A stretch of DNA of 64,000 bases from Mumia xiangluensis (GTDB lineage: Bacteria > Actinomycetota > Actinomycetes > Propionibacteriales > Nocardioidaceae), in contig NZ_WJYO01000007.1 of assembly GCF_010994095.1 (NCBI RefSeq), positions 1 through 64,000 on the forward strand, given 5' to 3'. Positions 1 through 11,676 of the stretch are shown here, in pieces. Numbering within the stretch: position 1 is the first letter of the stretch; each line of letters opens with the position of its first letter. Under the pieces are notes generated by a model that was not told where the DNA came from, ran no database searches, and worked only from the letters and a program-made list of their open reading frames with translations. The position numbers were made by a program, and so were the translations under genes.

Positions 1-425
1 CCACGCCCCCACCGCTGGTCGAGGCCGAAGCGCCAACCACGCCCCCACCGCTGGTCGAGGCCGAAGCGCCAGCGAAGGATCGAGACCCGGTCTCGATCCC
101 TCCGCGCCTCGACCACCGAACCCCGCGACTCAGCCCACGCCCCCACCGCTGGTCGAGGCCGAAGCGCGAACCCCGCCCCCACCGCTGGTCGAGGCCGGAG
201 CACCAGCCAACCCCGCCCCCTCCGCTGGTCGAGGCCGGAGCGCTAGCGGAGGATCGAGACCCGGTCTCGATCGCTCCGCGCCTCGACCACCGAACCCCGC
301 GACTCAGCCCAGGCCCCTCCGCTGGTCGAGGCCGGAGCGCTAGCGGAGGATCGAGACCCGGTCTCGATCGCTCCGCGCCTCGACCAGCGAAGCGTGAACG
401 CCTCGACCACGGAGCCCGTCGTAGC
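1..425. repeat. Palindrome-derived repeat field (GGTCGAG family)
   Basis: No gene is supported here. The stretch is built from degenerate units beginning GCTGGTCGAGGCCGRAGC. Two of them are completed into a hairpin whose inner core is ATCGAGACC-C-GGTCTCGAT and whose outer edges are GGTCGAGG and CCTCGACC. Other copies are arm-only half units. The same family recurs at 51851-52019 and 57382-57636, and a sister family at 48371-48660. The field lies directly behind the stop codon of the minus-strand gene at 431. It could be a repetitive extragenic palindrome; its function is unknown. Confidence 0.8.
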
Positions 426-430
426 GATCC

Positions 431-949
431 CTACGCCGTCGGGGGACGGCCGAGGTTCGCGGCGTAGTCCCACGCGTCGACGAGCCGCATCGTCGTACGC
501 CTGCGGAGCAGCTTGAGTGCCCGCCAGCGTCCCCAGCGGAACTGCGCGATCTCCTGCAGGTCGGCTGCGAGGGTCTCGTCGACCTCGGCGTGATCGAGCT
601 CGGAGGCGTCCTCGTACGCGCGCTGGATCAGCCGCCGCTCGATGGCGACCGACCACTCGTCGACCTTCGAGCGTGCGGCGAGCAGCGACAGGTTCGTGCT
701 CGCGTGGAGCAGCCGGATGGCCTCCATCTTGCGGCCACCCTCGACGAGGCGGCTGATCTCTGAGCGCGTCGCCAGGTCGACGGGACGGTTGCCCTGCGTC
801 CACAGCGTCGCCTGGCGCACCTCGGGGGCGACGGGCGCGAGCTGGCGTGCTGCCAGCGGCTCGGGGGTCTCGCGCCGTCCTGTCCACCACATGAGGAGCG
901 CGCCGATGGCCACGCCGGACAGGACTGCAGCGATGACGGCCACGAGCAT
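431..949 (-). CDS. Membrane-anchored protein with L7/L12 C-terminal-like segment
   Basis: This 172-residue protein has one N-terminal membrane helix (about residues 2-23) followed by a charged cytoplasmic region. Residues about 70-100 ([20 protein letters not shown]) resemble the C-terminal domain of ribosomal protein L7/L12, which has a KxxAIKxxRxxTGLGLxEAK pattern. Small actinobacterial proteins with this domain exist but have no assigned role. ATG at 949 is favoured because a TAGGGT -10 box reads leftward at 961-956, which gives a leaderless mRNA. The gene is divergent from treS and shares a mirrored promoter with it. Function is unknown; the domain resemblance is by eye and moderate. Confidence 0.7.
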   Translation of the reverse strand: MLVAVIAAVLSGVAIGALLMWWTGRRETPEPLAARQLAPVAPEVRQATLWTQGNRPVDLATRSEISRLVEGGRKMEAIRLLHASTNLSLLAARSKVDEWSVAIERRLIQRAYEDASELDHAEVDETLAADLQEIAQFRWGRWRALKLLRRRTTMRLVDAWDYAANLGRPPTA

Positions 950-954
950 GCCCT

Positions 955-1015
955 CACCCTAGTGCCGGGGTCGTCGGCCGCCGAGCAGATTCGCCGGGCG
1001 AGTGGCACTAGGGTG
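955..1015. promoter_or_regulatory. Mirrored divergent promoter between 431-949 and treS
   Basis: CACCCTAGTGCC at 955-966 and its exact reverse complement GGCACTAGGGTG at 1004-1015 form a perfect 12-bp inverted repeat with 37 bases between the arms. Each arm contains a TAGGGT -10 box pointing outward, and each box ends 7 bases before an ATG (949 and 1022). Both transcripts are therefore probably leaderless. The symmetry may also make a regulator site. Confidence 0.6.
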
Positions 1016-1021
1016 GCGCGC

Positions 1022-2724
<1,703 letters not shown>

Positions 2725-2725
<1 letters not shown>

Positions 2726-4173
2726 TGGCAGGCGACCGTACGCACGATCTCTTGGACTACATCGTCCGGCAGCGCTGGTTCGCCGGTGAGGGCGCCGGCT
2801 GGCAGGTCGTACGCGTCGAGCCGCTCGCGTGGCTGAGCAACCCGGCGAGCGGACTCGGTGTGCGGTTCGAGCTGGTGACGGTGGACGGGCCCGGCGGCAC
2901 GCAGACCTACAACGTCCCGCTCGCCTACCGTGACGAGCCGGTCGAGGCCAACGCGTACGGGCTGGTCGGTACGGCGTCGCTCGGCGCCGACGAGATGGCG
3001 GCCGACGTCTACGTCTACGACGCGCTGCACGACCCCCTCGCGCGCCAGGTGCTGATGCGCGGGTTCTTCGAGGACTCCCCCGCGCCGAGCGAGTCGACGG
3101 GTCGAGACCCCGACACCGTCTATGTGTCGCACCTCCCGCACGACGAGGACGGCGCGCTCGTCATCGACGTCGACTCGGAGTCGGTCCTGCTCGCCGTCGA
3201 GCAGTCGAACACGTCGATGGTGGTGGCCGAGACGGCGATGCTGAAGGTCTTCCGCAAGGTCGTGGACGGCCGCAACCCCGACGTGGAGATCCACGATGCA
3301 CTCGCCGGCCCCGGTGACGACGCGATCGCAGCACTGTGGGGGTGGATCAGCGCGACGCCGTCCGGTGGCAGCGCCTCGTACGACCTCGCGATGCTCCAGC
3401 GCTTCCTGCGGACGGCGAGCAACGGCTGGGAGAGCGCCCGTGCGAGCGTGCGCGACCTGCTCGCCGAGCCCGGCCTCGAGCCGGAGGCCGCGGGCGGCGA
3501 CTTCGCCGGCGAGTCCGTGCGCCTCGGTGAGACCGTGCGGTTCGTCCACACGCTGATGGCCGAGCGGCTGCCGACGGCGGAGTGGGGTGCCGCGGAGCTG
3601 AGCGCCCTCGCCGACCGGCTCGACGCACGCCTCGATCACCTGGCCGGACGGGTCGACGAGATCGAGCGGTACGCCGGTGCTGCACGCGACGTGTACGCGC
3701 GGCTCCGCACGCTCGACGGCCCGGTTGCGGCGCAGCGCGTCCACGGCGACCTGCATCTCGGCCAGACGCTCCGGACCACGGCAGGGTGGAAGCTGATCGA
3801 CTTCGAGGGTGAGCCGGCCGCGGCGCTCGAGGACCGGGTGGCGCTCGACACCGTCTGGCGAGACGTCGCCGGAGTCACCCGGTCGTTCGACTACGCCGCG
3901 AACTCCTACCTGCTCCAGACCGGTACGACCGGCGACGCGGAGGTCGCGCAGGCCCGTGCGTGGGTCGCACGCAACCGCGCCGCGTTCCTGGCCGGGTACG
4001 GCGACGGTCACGACCACGAGGCGGCTCGACCAGCGGGCGGGGACACGGTCGCGACGGCGTTGCTCGCGGCGTACGAGGTGGACAAGGCGCTGTACGAGTA
4101 CGTCTACGAGCTCGACCACCGGCCGGACTGGGCGGCGATCCCGATGACGATGCTCGACCAGCTGCTCGGGTGA
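2725..4173 (+). CDS. mak: Maltokinase
   Basis: Maltokinase (also called Pep2) phosphorylates maltose to alpha-maltose 1-phosphate with ATP, supplying GlgE. The protein has 482 residues. The N-terminal cap (LLDYIVRQRWFAG) is the mycobacterial and Streptomyces Mak signature. The kinase lobe carries VHGDLHLGQT at about 338-347 and the metal-binding LIDFEGEP shortly after, as in aminoglycoside-phosphotransferase-fold kinases. ATG 2725 shares its A with the treS stop and has a GGAGGAG Shine-Dalgarno at 2713-2719. The same partners (TreS-Mak) form one complex in mycobacteria, so coupling fits co-assembly. Confidence 0.93.
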
Positions 4174-4255
4174 GGCGGCACCGCGACGACCGGGCTGACG
4201 TGGTGGTCCCCACGTCCACCCCATCGCGTCACCTCCGCGTGAAAGACTCGCCAGC

Positions 4256-6053
<1,798 letters not shown>

Positions 6054-6061
<8 letters not shown>

Positions 6062-6914
6062 CCTGACGCTGCGCCCCGTCGGCGACGACACGGACGCGGG
6101 CAGCGCGTACGAGAACAGCACCTTTGAAGTACGGGATGGCGACGACGTCCTCGGCGCGTTCACCGTCACGCTCGACGACTCCCTGACGGCCTCGGTCGCC
6201 TGGGACCTCGGCCGTACGGAGGAGCCGCGTCGCTCGCGGGCCGTCAACCTCGCCATCACGTACGCGCTCGACGAGCTGGGCGTGACTCGGGTGCAGACCC
6301 TGCTCGACGAGGACTCCGTCGCCGACCGTCGGGCTGCCGCTCGCGCGGGGATGCGCCGCGACGGGCTCGTACGCCGGGTCGGCGCACCCGACCAGGAGCT
6401 GCTCTCGCGTCTGTCCGACGACCCGCACCCGGGGACGCGCGAGGGCTTCGTCGCGATGCTCAACGCGGCGCTCCCCAAGAAGCGCGCCATCGCGCAGGCG
6501 CTCGTCCGAGACGATGCCGGACGCGTGCTGCTCTGCGAGCTCACGTACAAGCGTGAGTGGGACCTCCCCGGCGGCGTGGTCGACCCGGCCGAGTCCCCCG
6601 CTGACGCAGTGGTGCGCGAGCTGCGCGAGGAGCTCGGCGTCGAGGCTCGCGTCCGCGGGCTCCGTACGGTCAACTGGCTGCCGCCGTGGAGCGCCTGGGA
6701 CGACGCGGTGCTGTTCGTCTTCGACGTCGAGTCCTGGGACCCGCAGGCACCGCTGACGCTGCAGCCGACCGAGATCGCCGCCGTCCACTGGTGCGACCGC
6801 GAGCTCGTCCGTGAGCGTGCGACGGCTGCGACGATCGAGCTGCTCGACAGCCTGGACGACGACCCGGCCGAGACCTACCGCGAGGCGGGGCAGGTCTTCC
6901 GCGGCACCGTCTGA
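6054..6914 (+). CDS. NUDIX hydrolase with N-terminal GNAT-like domain
   Basis: The C-terminal half (about 140-280) is a NUDIX pyrophosphohydrolase. The canonical box G-x5-E-x7-REUxEExGU is complete at residues 174-196 (GVVDPAE...RELREELGV). Residues 1-110 look like a decayed acetyltransferase fold: the segment SRAVNLAITYALDELGVTRVQ, then DEDSVADRRAAARAGM, resembles the GNAT acetyl-CoA region but lacks a clear RxxGxG/A loop. The substrate cannot be read from sequence. The gene overlaps glgB by 8 bases and is therefore probably co-translated, although no link to glycogen is evident. It ends 28 bases from the convergent lipoprotein gene. Confidence 0.85.
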
Positions 6915-6942
6915 GCGCTCTGCGCGCGAGCGTGCCGAGCGC

Positions 6943-7932
6943 CTACGGCGTCGCGATGCCGGCCGTGTCCTCGGAGTCGATCACGCCGCCGTACTGAGCC
7001 AGCACCCGCGGCAGCCCCACGCCGTCGGTCGGCGGGACGTACATCAGCACCTGGTGGTAGTAGCGCAGCACGCCCGACCGCGCCATCGGCTCTCCGAAGT
7101 AGGCACGCTGCTCGGAGTCCGCCGGCCAGCTCACCGTCGCCCCAGGCGTCAGGACCCAGCCGTCCTGCCGCATGAGCGTGCCGAAGACGAGCGCTCCCCC
7201 GTCCTCGGTGCGGACCGCGTGCTCGACCGGCTGGGACGCCCACGTCCGGGCGAACGTCGTGCCGGGCTTCGCGAGCCCGGCTGCCTGGGCGCGCATCTGG
7301 GTGACGAACGAGTCGGCGGTGACCTGGCCGGCGTCCGGCGACTGCGGGTCGCCCAGCGCAGCCGCGTACGCGCGCAGTGCATCACCCGGGGAAGCGACGA
7401 GGGCGGTGCCGTCGTCGGGGTCGACGGTCTCGAGCTCGTCCCCCGACGTCTTCGGCACGGGGAGGACGGTGCTGATGAGTGCCTCCGGCGTCGCTGTCAG
7501 CTCCCACCGGTCGGTCGACGTCTCCCGCTCGAAGATCTGGATGCGGCGGACACCGCGAGCCTCGTCGCGGGCGATCGCGAGATACCAGAGGGGGTACTCG
7601 GAGAGCCGCGGCGTGTAGACGTCCTCGACCTGGGCCGCGCTGATGCCGCTGCCGGTGGAGGCGTTGCCGTTGAGCCGCTTCGCGACGTCGATCGCACCGC
7701 CGTCGACCGCGAGCACCGACCCTGACTCCACCAGAGCCAGGATGTCCGGATCGAGCGCGGTGAACGCGGCGCCGCGGGCCTTCTCGAGGTTGCGGTAGGT
7801 GCGGTCGATCTCGGTGTGGTTCGCGGCGATCTTGGAGACCTCGGTGCTCGACTTCTCCATCGGGATCGCGCCGCAGCCGGCCACGAGCGCGAGGACGCCG
7901 ACGACCGCCGTCAGGCGTGCGCGTGCAGTCAT
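6943..7932 (-). CDS. Putative lipoprotein
   Basis: This 329-residue protein begins with a lipoprotein signal, LALVAGC, with the lipidated Cys at position 20. The rest is a soluble domain with many Asp, Thr and Ser residues and no motif I can name. The sentence-like pattern LVESGSVLAVDGGAIDVAKR and later EVSWPADSEQ-type segments are typical of uncharacterised actinobacterial lipoproteins. ATG 7932 overlaps the stop of the upstream membrane-protein gene (ATGA, 7929-7932), so the two are translationally coupled and likely work together at the outer face of the membrane. Longer in-frame starts further upstream are rejected because the lipobox requires this start. Confidence 0.82.
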   Translation of the reverse strand: MTARARLTAVVGVLALVAGCGAIPMEKSSTEVSKIAANHTEIDRTYRNLEKARGAAFTALDPDILALVESGSVLAVDGGAIDVAKRLNGNASTGSGISAAQVEDVYTPRLSEYPLWYLAIARDEARGVRRIQIFERETSTDRWELTATPEALISTVLPVPKTSGDELETVDPDDGTALVASPGDALRAYAAALGDPQSPDAGQVTADSFVTQMRAQAAGLAKPGTTFARTWASQPVEHAVRTEDGGALVFGTLMRQDGWVLTPGATVSWPADSEQRAYFGEPMARSGVLRYYHQVLMYVPPTDGVGLPRVLAQYGGVIDSEDTAGIATP

Positions 7933-8804
7933 GCGTCCTCCTTCACCCTGTCCGTGCCCGAAACCTCCGACGAGGGTACGCGCTGTGCCTGATGAGGCTT
8001 CTGCTTCTTCGCGGACCTGGGCTTCCTGGACGGCGTGAGCTTCGTGGACCAGGGCTTCGAGGGCTTGCGCGTCGGAGCGGTCGGGTCGCTCTCCTCGAGG
8101 AAGTCGTCCCAGGTGTCCGCGTCCGCGGGGTCCGTCTCCAGCCAGGGCTCGTCCCACTCGTCGTCGACGAAGGCGGCCGCGTCGAGGCTCGGGGTGCGGC
8201 GGCGTACGGCGGGGACGAGCCCGGCGACGACCACACCGAGGAGGGCGATCCCGAGACCTCCGACTGCGGCGCCGAGCGACACCCCGAACGCGCCGGGAAC
8301 CTCGTACGCCCCCGTGACCCGCAGGCCCGAGAGGTCGGCGTCGCCCATGGCGAGGACGGCGAGAGAGACGGTCTCGTCAGGAAGCTCGAACCGCAGCTGC
8401 GCTCCGCCGACTCCTGACGTCGCCTCCAGCCACCAGTCCAGCGCCGTCGGCGCCGCCGGGAGGAACGGGTCTCCGGCGACGTCCTTCGTGGTCACCGACC
8501 ACGGGACGCGATAGCGGGTGATCTCGACCCGCTGCGTCGACTCGAGATAGTCGTCGACGTCCACGGTCGACGCCAGACCGAGGAACACCGGCTTGTCGTC
8601 CGGCAGCTCGACCTGGACGCTCACCTGCGGGCCGTACCGGGCGAGGACCGCCGGGCGCGTCACGACCGCGCGAGCATCGGTGTCGACCTCGCGCGTCCCC
8701 GTCGTCATCCGATCGTCCGGGCCGAAGGCGACGGCGCCCACTGCGCCGACGACGGCGATCACGACCCCGAGCGCCAGCAACCCGAATCCGGCCACCCGTC
8801 GCAT
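7929..8804 (-). CDS. Two-helix membrane protein, unknown function
   Basis: This 291-residue protein has a transmembrane helix near residues 5-28, an extracytoplasmic domain to about residue 170, a second helix (about 172-200) and a charged cytoplasmic tail. The tail is rich in Asp/Glu and then in Lys/Pro/Ser (KPSKPWSTK, KKQKPHQ). I do not recognise the family. ATG 8804 is supported by a CATACT -10 box on the minus strand at 8816-8811, giving a leaderless transcript. It is coupled to the lipoprotein gene by a 4-base overlap. The outside domain plus a partner lipoprotein suggests an envelope complex; this is inference. Confidence 0.75.
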   Translation of the reverse strand: MRRVAGFGLLALGVVIAVVGAVGAVAFGPDDRMTTGTREVDTDARAVVTRPAVLARYGPQVSVQVELPDDKPVFLGLASTVDVDDYLESTQRVEITRYRVPWSVTTKDVAGDPFLPAAPTALDWWLEATSGVGGAQLRFELPDETVSLAVLAMGDADLSGLRVTGAYEVPGAFGVSLGAAVGGLGIALLGVVVAGLVPAVRRRTPSLDAAAFVDDEWDEPWLETDPADADTWDDFLEESDPTAPTRKPSKPWSTKLTPSRKPRSAKKQKPHQAQRVPSSEVSGTDRVKEDA

Positions 8805-8810
8805 GCAGCC

Positions 8811-8816
8811 AGTATG
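8811..8816 (-). promoter_or_regulatory. -10 box of the 8804 gene
   Basis: CATACT on the minus strand ends 7 bases before ATG 8804. This is the same spacing as the TAGGGT boxes elsewhere in the window and points to a leaderless mRNA. Confidence 0.4.
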
Positions 8817-8883
8817 CAGGGGGGCAAGAAGAGGCCGCTCGCCAGCAGGTGGTGAGCGGCCTCGCGTGCGTGGGCGCCTAGGC

Positions 8884-9807
8884 TCAGAAGAGAGCGCTCG
8901 CCAGCGCCCGCCGAGCCGCGCTCACGCGGGGGTCGTCGCTGCCCACGATCGTGAACATCTCGACCACCCGAGCACGCACGCGCTCCTTGTCGTCGCCGGT
9001 GGTCCGACGAACGAGGTCGATCAGCCGCCCGAAGGCGTCGTCGACGTGTCCGCCGGACAGGTCGAGATCGGCGACGAGCAGCTGCGCGTCGACGTCGTCG
9101 GGGTTGTCGGCGGCGGCCTGGCGCGCCGCGGCGAGGTCGGCGTCACCGGTCCGTTGCAGCAGCTTGGCGCCGGCCAGCCGCTCGGCCGCCTCGGTGTCAG
9201 CCGGGTTGGACGCCAGCAGCTTCTCGTACTCGGCGACGGCCGTCGCGTAGTCGCCCTCGGCGAACGCGTCGTCAGCCGCGGCGAACCGTGGGTCGTCCAC
9301 CGGCTCCTCGTCCGGAAGAGCCTCGCCACCGCCGACGGGAGCAGCGACGCCGTTCACGCCGTTCGCCTCGGCGACGCGGAGCAGCTCGTCGAAGAACTGG
9401 CGGATCTGCGACTCGTCGACCGTGCCCTGGAACAGCGGCACAGGCTGGCCCTTGACGACGCCCAGCACGAACGGCACACCCTGAGCGCCGAGCATCTGCG
9501 CGATCTGCGGGCTGGTGTCGGCGTCGATCCGCGCCAGCAGCAGACGGCCGGCGTACGAGTCGGCGACGCGCGCGAGCGAGTCGTTGAACGCGGCACCCTG
9601 CGGCGACCGCGACGACCAGAGCGCGACGACGACCACGTGGTCGAGCGAGCTCTGGAGGACGTCCTGGAACGTCCGCTCGTCGACGTCGAGCACCCAGGAG
9701 GCGCCCGCGGGCGCGGGGGCGCCCGATGCCGGTCGACCGGCGGACCCGCCGGCGGGAGTGTTCTTGAGCGCCGAGAGATCGATGGCGCCGGGACGCGAGA
9801 AGCTCAT
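8884..9807 (-). CDS. CnoX/YbbN-type thioredoxin-TPR protein, redox-inactive
   Basis: The 307-residue protein has a thioredoxin fold (about 38-150) followed by TPR-like helices (about 175-300, FAEGDYATAVAEYEKLLASN), the CnoX/YbbN arrangement. YbbN proteins are chaperone-like holdases that pass clients to GroEL or DnaK. The active-site position reads WSSRSP (residues 64-69) instead of WCxxC, so it cannot catalyse disulfide exchange; that loss is common in this family. The first 35 residues are a low-complexity Ala/Gly/Pro leader. ATG 9807 has a GAGGAG Shine-Dalgarno 10 bases upstream, while a longer in-frame reading into 10080 has no ribosome site. Confidence 0.85.
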   Translation of the reverse strand: MSFSRPGAIDLSALKNTPAGGSAGRPASGAPAPAGASWVLDVDERTFQDVLQSSLDHVVVVALWSSRSPQGAAFNDSLARVADSYAGRLLLARIDADTSPQIAQMLGAQGVPFVLGVVKGQPVPLFQGTVDESQIRQFFDELLRVAEANGVNGVAAPVGGGEALPDEEPVDDPRFAAADDAFAEGDYATAVAEYEKLLASNPADTEAAERLAGAKLLQRTGDADLAAARQAAADNPDDVDAQLLVADLDLSGGHVDDAFGRLIDLVRRTTGDDKERVRARVVEMFTIVGSDDPRVSAARRALASALF

Positions 9808-9878
9808 CGTCAGGTCTCCTCGAGAGGTGGGTCCGGTGGCCGGAGTGCCGGCCAGGTGGTCCGGTCGGATGGTCCGGG

Positions 9879-10205
9879 TCAGTGGTGCGCGGGGAGCTCC
9901 GCGCGGTCGTTGCCCGCGGTGATCGCCTCGCCCGGCGCGGCGACGTACGGGAGGTAGCTCGGGGTGGTGCGGCGTGCCAGAACGTAGCCAAACACGACGA
10001 GCACCAGCACGATCGCCAGCGGGATGCCGACGAAGATCAGAAGGACGTCGAGGCCCGACATCGCGCTGGCCTCCTCCCACCCGATCGGCACCTCGGCGGC
10101 GGCCGGGGTGACAGCGCCCGCGGCCAGCGGCGCGGCGATCACGGCACCGGCGACGGCGGAACGGGCAACGATGGTACGAGCGGTGGTACGGCTCCGGCTC
10201 AGCAT
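9879..10205 (-). CDS. Small exported/membrane protein, unknown
   Basis: This 108-residue protein has a Sec-type leader ending near PAAAEVP, a single strong transmembrane helix (DVLLIFVGIPLAIVLVLVVF) and a short tail. No family is recognised. Two ATGs are possible, 10214 and 10205. I choose 10205 because the TAGAAT -10 box (minus strand, 10218-10213) overlaps the first ATG, so transcription would start at about 10206 and only the second ATG would be on a leaderless mRNA. It is divergent from the amidase and lies 71 bases upstream of the thioredoxin-TPR gene, possibly in one unit with it. Confidence 0.65.
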   Translation of the reverse strand: MLSRSRTTARTIVARSAVAGAVIAAPLAAGAVTPAAAEVPIGWEEASAMSGLDVLLIFVGIPLAIVLVLVVFGYVLARRTTPSYLPYVAAPGEAITAGNDRAELPAHH

Positions 10206-10212
10206 GGCGGTC

Positions 10213-10243
10213 ATTCTAGCCGAGCACCCGACGCCACTAGGCT
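10213..10243. promoter_or_regulatory. Back-to-back -10 boxes, small membrane protein / amidase
   Basis: TAGAAT reads leftward at 10218-10213 toward ATG 10205. TAGGCT reads rightward at 10238-10243 toward ATG 10251. Both give TSS-to-start distances of about 0-2 bases, so both genes are probably leaderless. Confidence 0.5.
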
Positions 10244-10250
10244 CGGTGGT

Positions 10251-11666
10251 ATGCCCTCCGCTGCCGGCGACCCCCTCTCGTCCGCGCTCGGCCTCGCCAC
10301 CGCGTACCGCACGGGCGAGACCGACCCCGTCACCGTTGTCGACGCACTGCTCGAGCGCACCGCTGCCCGCTCCGACGAGGTCGGCGCGTTCGTCACCATC
10401 ACCGCCGACCAGGCCCGCGCGGGGGCGGCCGCCGCGCGCGACGCGCTGAACGGCCCCGCAGCCGACGCGCTCCCGCCGCTCTTCGGTGTGCCGACGGCCA
10501 TCAAGGACCTCACACCCACGGCGGGGGTCCGGACGACGCTGGGGTCGGCTGCGTTCTCCGACCTGGTCCCGGACGAGGACGGCACCCCGGCCCTCCGGAT
10601 CGCCTCCGCCGGCATGATCAGCCTCGGCAAGACGAACGCACCGGAGCTCGGGCTGCCCTGCTACACCGAGCCCGACGTCGCGCCGCCCGCACGCACGCCG
10701 TACGACCTGTCGCGCAGCGCCGGTGGCTCCTCCGGCGGCGCGGCCGCAGCGGTCGCTGCGGGCCTCGTCCCAGTCGCGCTCGGCTCGGACGGCGGAGGTT
10801 CGGTCCGGATCCCCGCCTCGGTGTGCGGGCTCGTCGGGATCAAGCCGACCCGCGGGCTCGTCACCTCGATGCCGTCCGAGATCGACGTCTCGGGCCTCGT
10901 CGTCCCCGGCACCCTCGCCAACACCGTCGACGACGCCGCGGCCCTGCTCGACGTGCTCGCCCTGACGGGCAGCCGCATGCTCAACGCCAGTCGTCGCGTC
11001 CCCGGTCGCCTGCGCATCGGCCGGTTCCACACCCCGGTCATCAGCGAGGTGCCGCCCGACCCGGAGGTGGTCGCCGCGTACGACGTCGCGAGCCGCCTGC
11101 TCGAACGCATCGGCCACGAGGTCGTCGACGTCGACCCGCCGTTCGGGCCGGAGACCGTTGCCGCGTTCGAGACAGCCTGGTTCGTCGGCGCCGCGTCCGC
11201 GCCCGTGCCGCCCGAGCGCGAGGCGCTCCTCCGCCCGCTCACCCGCTGGGAACGCACGCGCGGACGCGCTGCCAGCGGGGTCGACTACGCCGACGCCCTC
11301 CTCGCGCTGCGGCGGGCCGAGCAGGCGACGCTCGCGGCGTACGAGGATCTCGACGTCATCCTCACCCCGACGATCGGCCAGCTCCCGGCGCCGGTCGGCT
11401 CGCTGCGCGACGACGCAGACCCGGAGGCGGACTTCGAGGCCCAGAAGGCCTTCACCCCGTACACGTCGATCTGGAACGTCGCGGGCTGCCCCGCGATCTC
11501 CCTGCCGACCGGGTGGAGCACCGACGGTCTCCCGATCGGCACGATGATCGCCGCGCTCCCGACGCACGACGCGCTGCTGATCAGCCTGGCCGCGCAGGTC
11601 GAGCACGAGCTGTCGACGCCAGACAACCGGTGGAGCCGCCCACGAGCGTTGGCGCGGCCCCGCTAA
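10251..11666 (+). CDS. Amidase signature family hydrolase
   Basis: Amidase-signature enzymes hydrolyse carboxamides with a Ser-cis-Ser-Lys triad. All three residues are present: Lys85 (TAIKDLTP), Ser160 in GGSSGG, and nucleophile Ser184 in DGGGSVRIP. The protein has 471 residues, the usual family length. The Gly/Ser-rich motif GGSSGGAAAAVAAG is intact. It is not adjacent to gatB or gatC, so a stand-alone amidase acting on small amides is more likely than GatA. ATG 10251 follows a TAGGCT box at 10238-10243 by 7 bases. The substrate cannot be read from sequence. Confidence 0.9.
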   Translation: MPSAAGDPLSSALGLATAYRTGETDPVTVVDALLERTAARSDEVGAFVTITADQARAGAAAARDALNGPAADALPPLFGVPTAIKDLTPTAGVRTTLGSAAFSDLVPDEDGTPALRIASAGMISLGKTNAPELGLPCYTEPDVAPPARTPYDLSRSAGGSSGGAAAAVAAGLVPVALGSDGGGSVRIPASVCGLVGIKPTRGLVTSMPSEIDVSGLVVPGTLANTVDDAAALLDVLALTGSRMLNASRRVPGRLRIGRFHTPVISEVPPDPEVVAAYDVASRLLERIGHEVVDVDPPFGPETVAAFETAWFVGAASAPVPPEREALLRPLTRWERTRGRAASGVDYADALLALRRAEQATLAAYEDLDVILTPTIGQLPAPVGSLRDDADPEADFEAQKAFTPYTSIWNVAGCPAISLPTGWSTDGLPIGTMIAALPTHDALLISLAAQVEHELSTPDNRWSRPRALARPR

Positions 11667-11669
11667 CGT
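11664..11669 (+). promoter_or_regulatory. -10 box of the MscS gene
   Basis: TAACGT ends 7 bases before ATG 11677. It favours that start over the in-frame GTG at 11671, which would fall upstream of the predicted transcription start. Confidence 0.45.
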
Positions 11670-11676
11670 CGTGGAC

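Noticed and set aside
243-890. Open frame crossing the left repeat field
   Set aside because: It is made largely of repeat units and overlaps the supported minus-strand gene in another frame.
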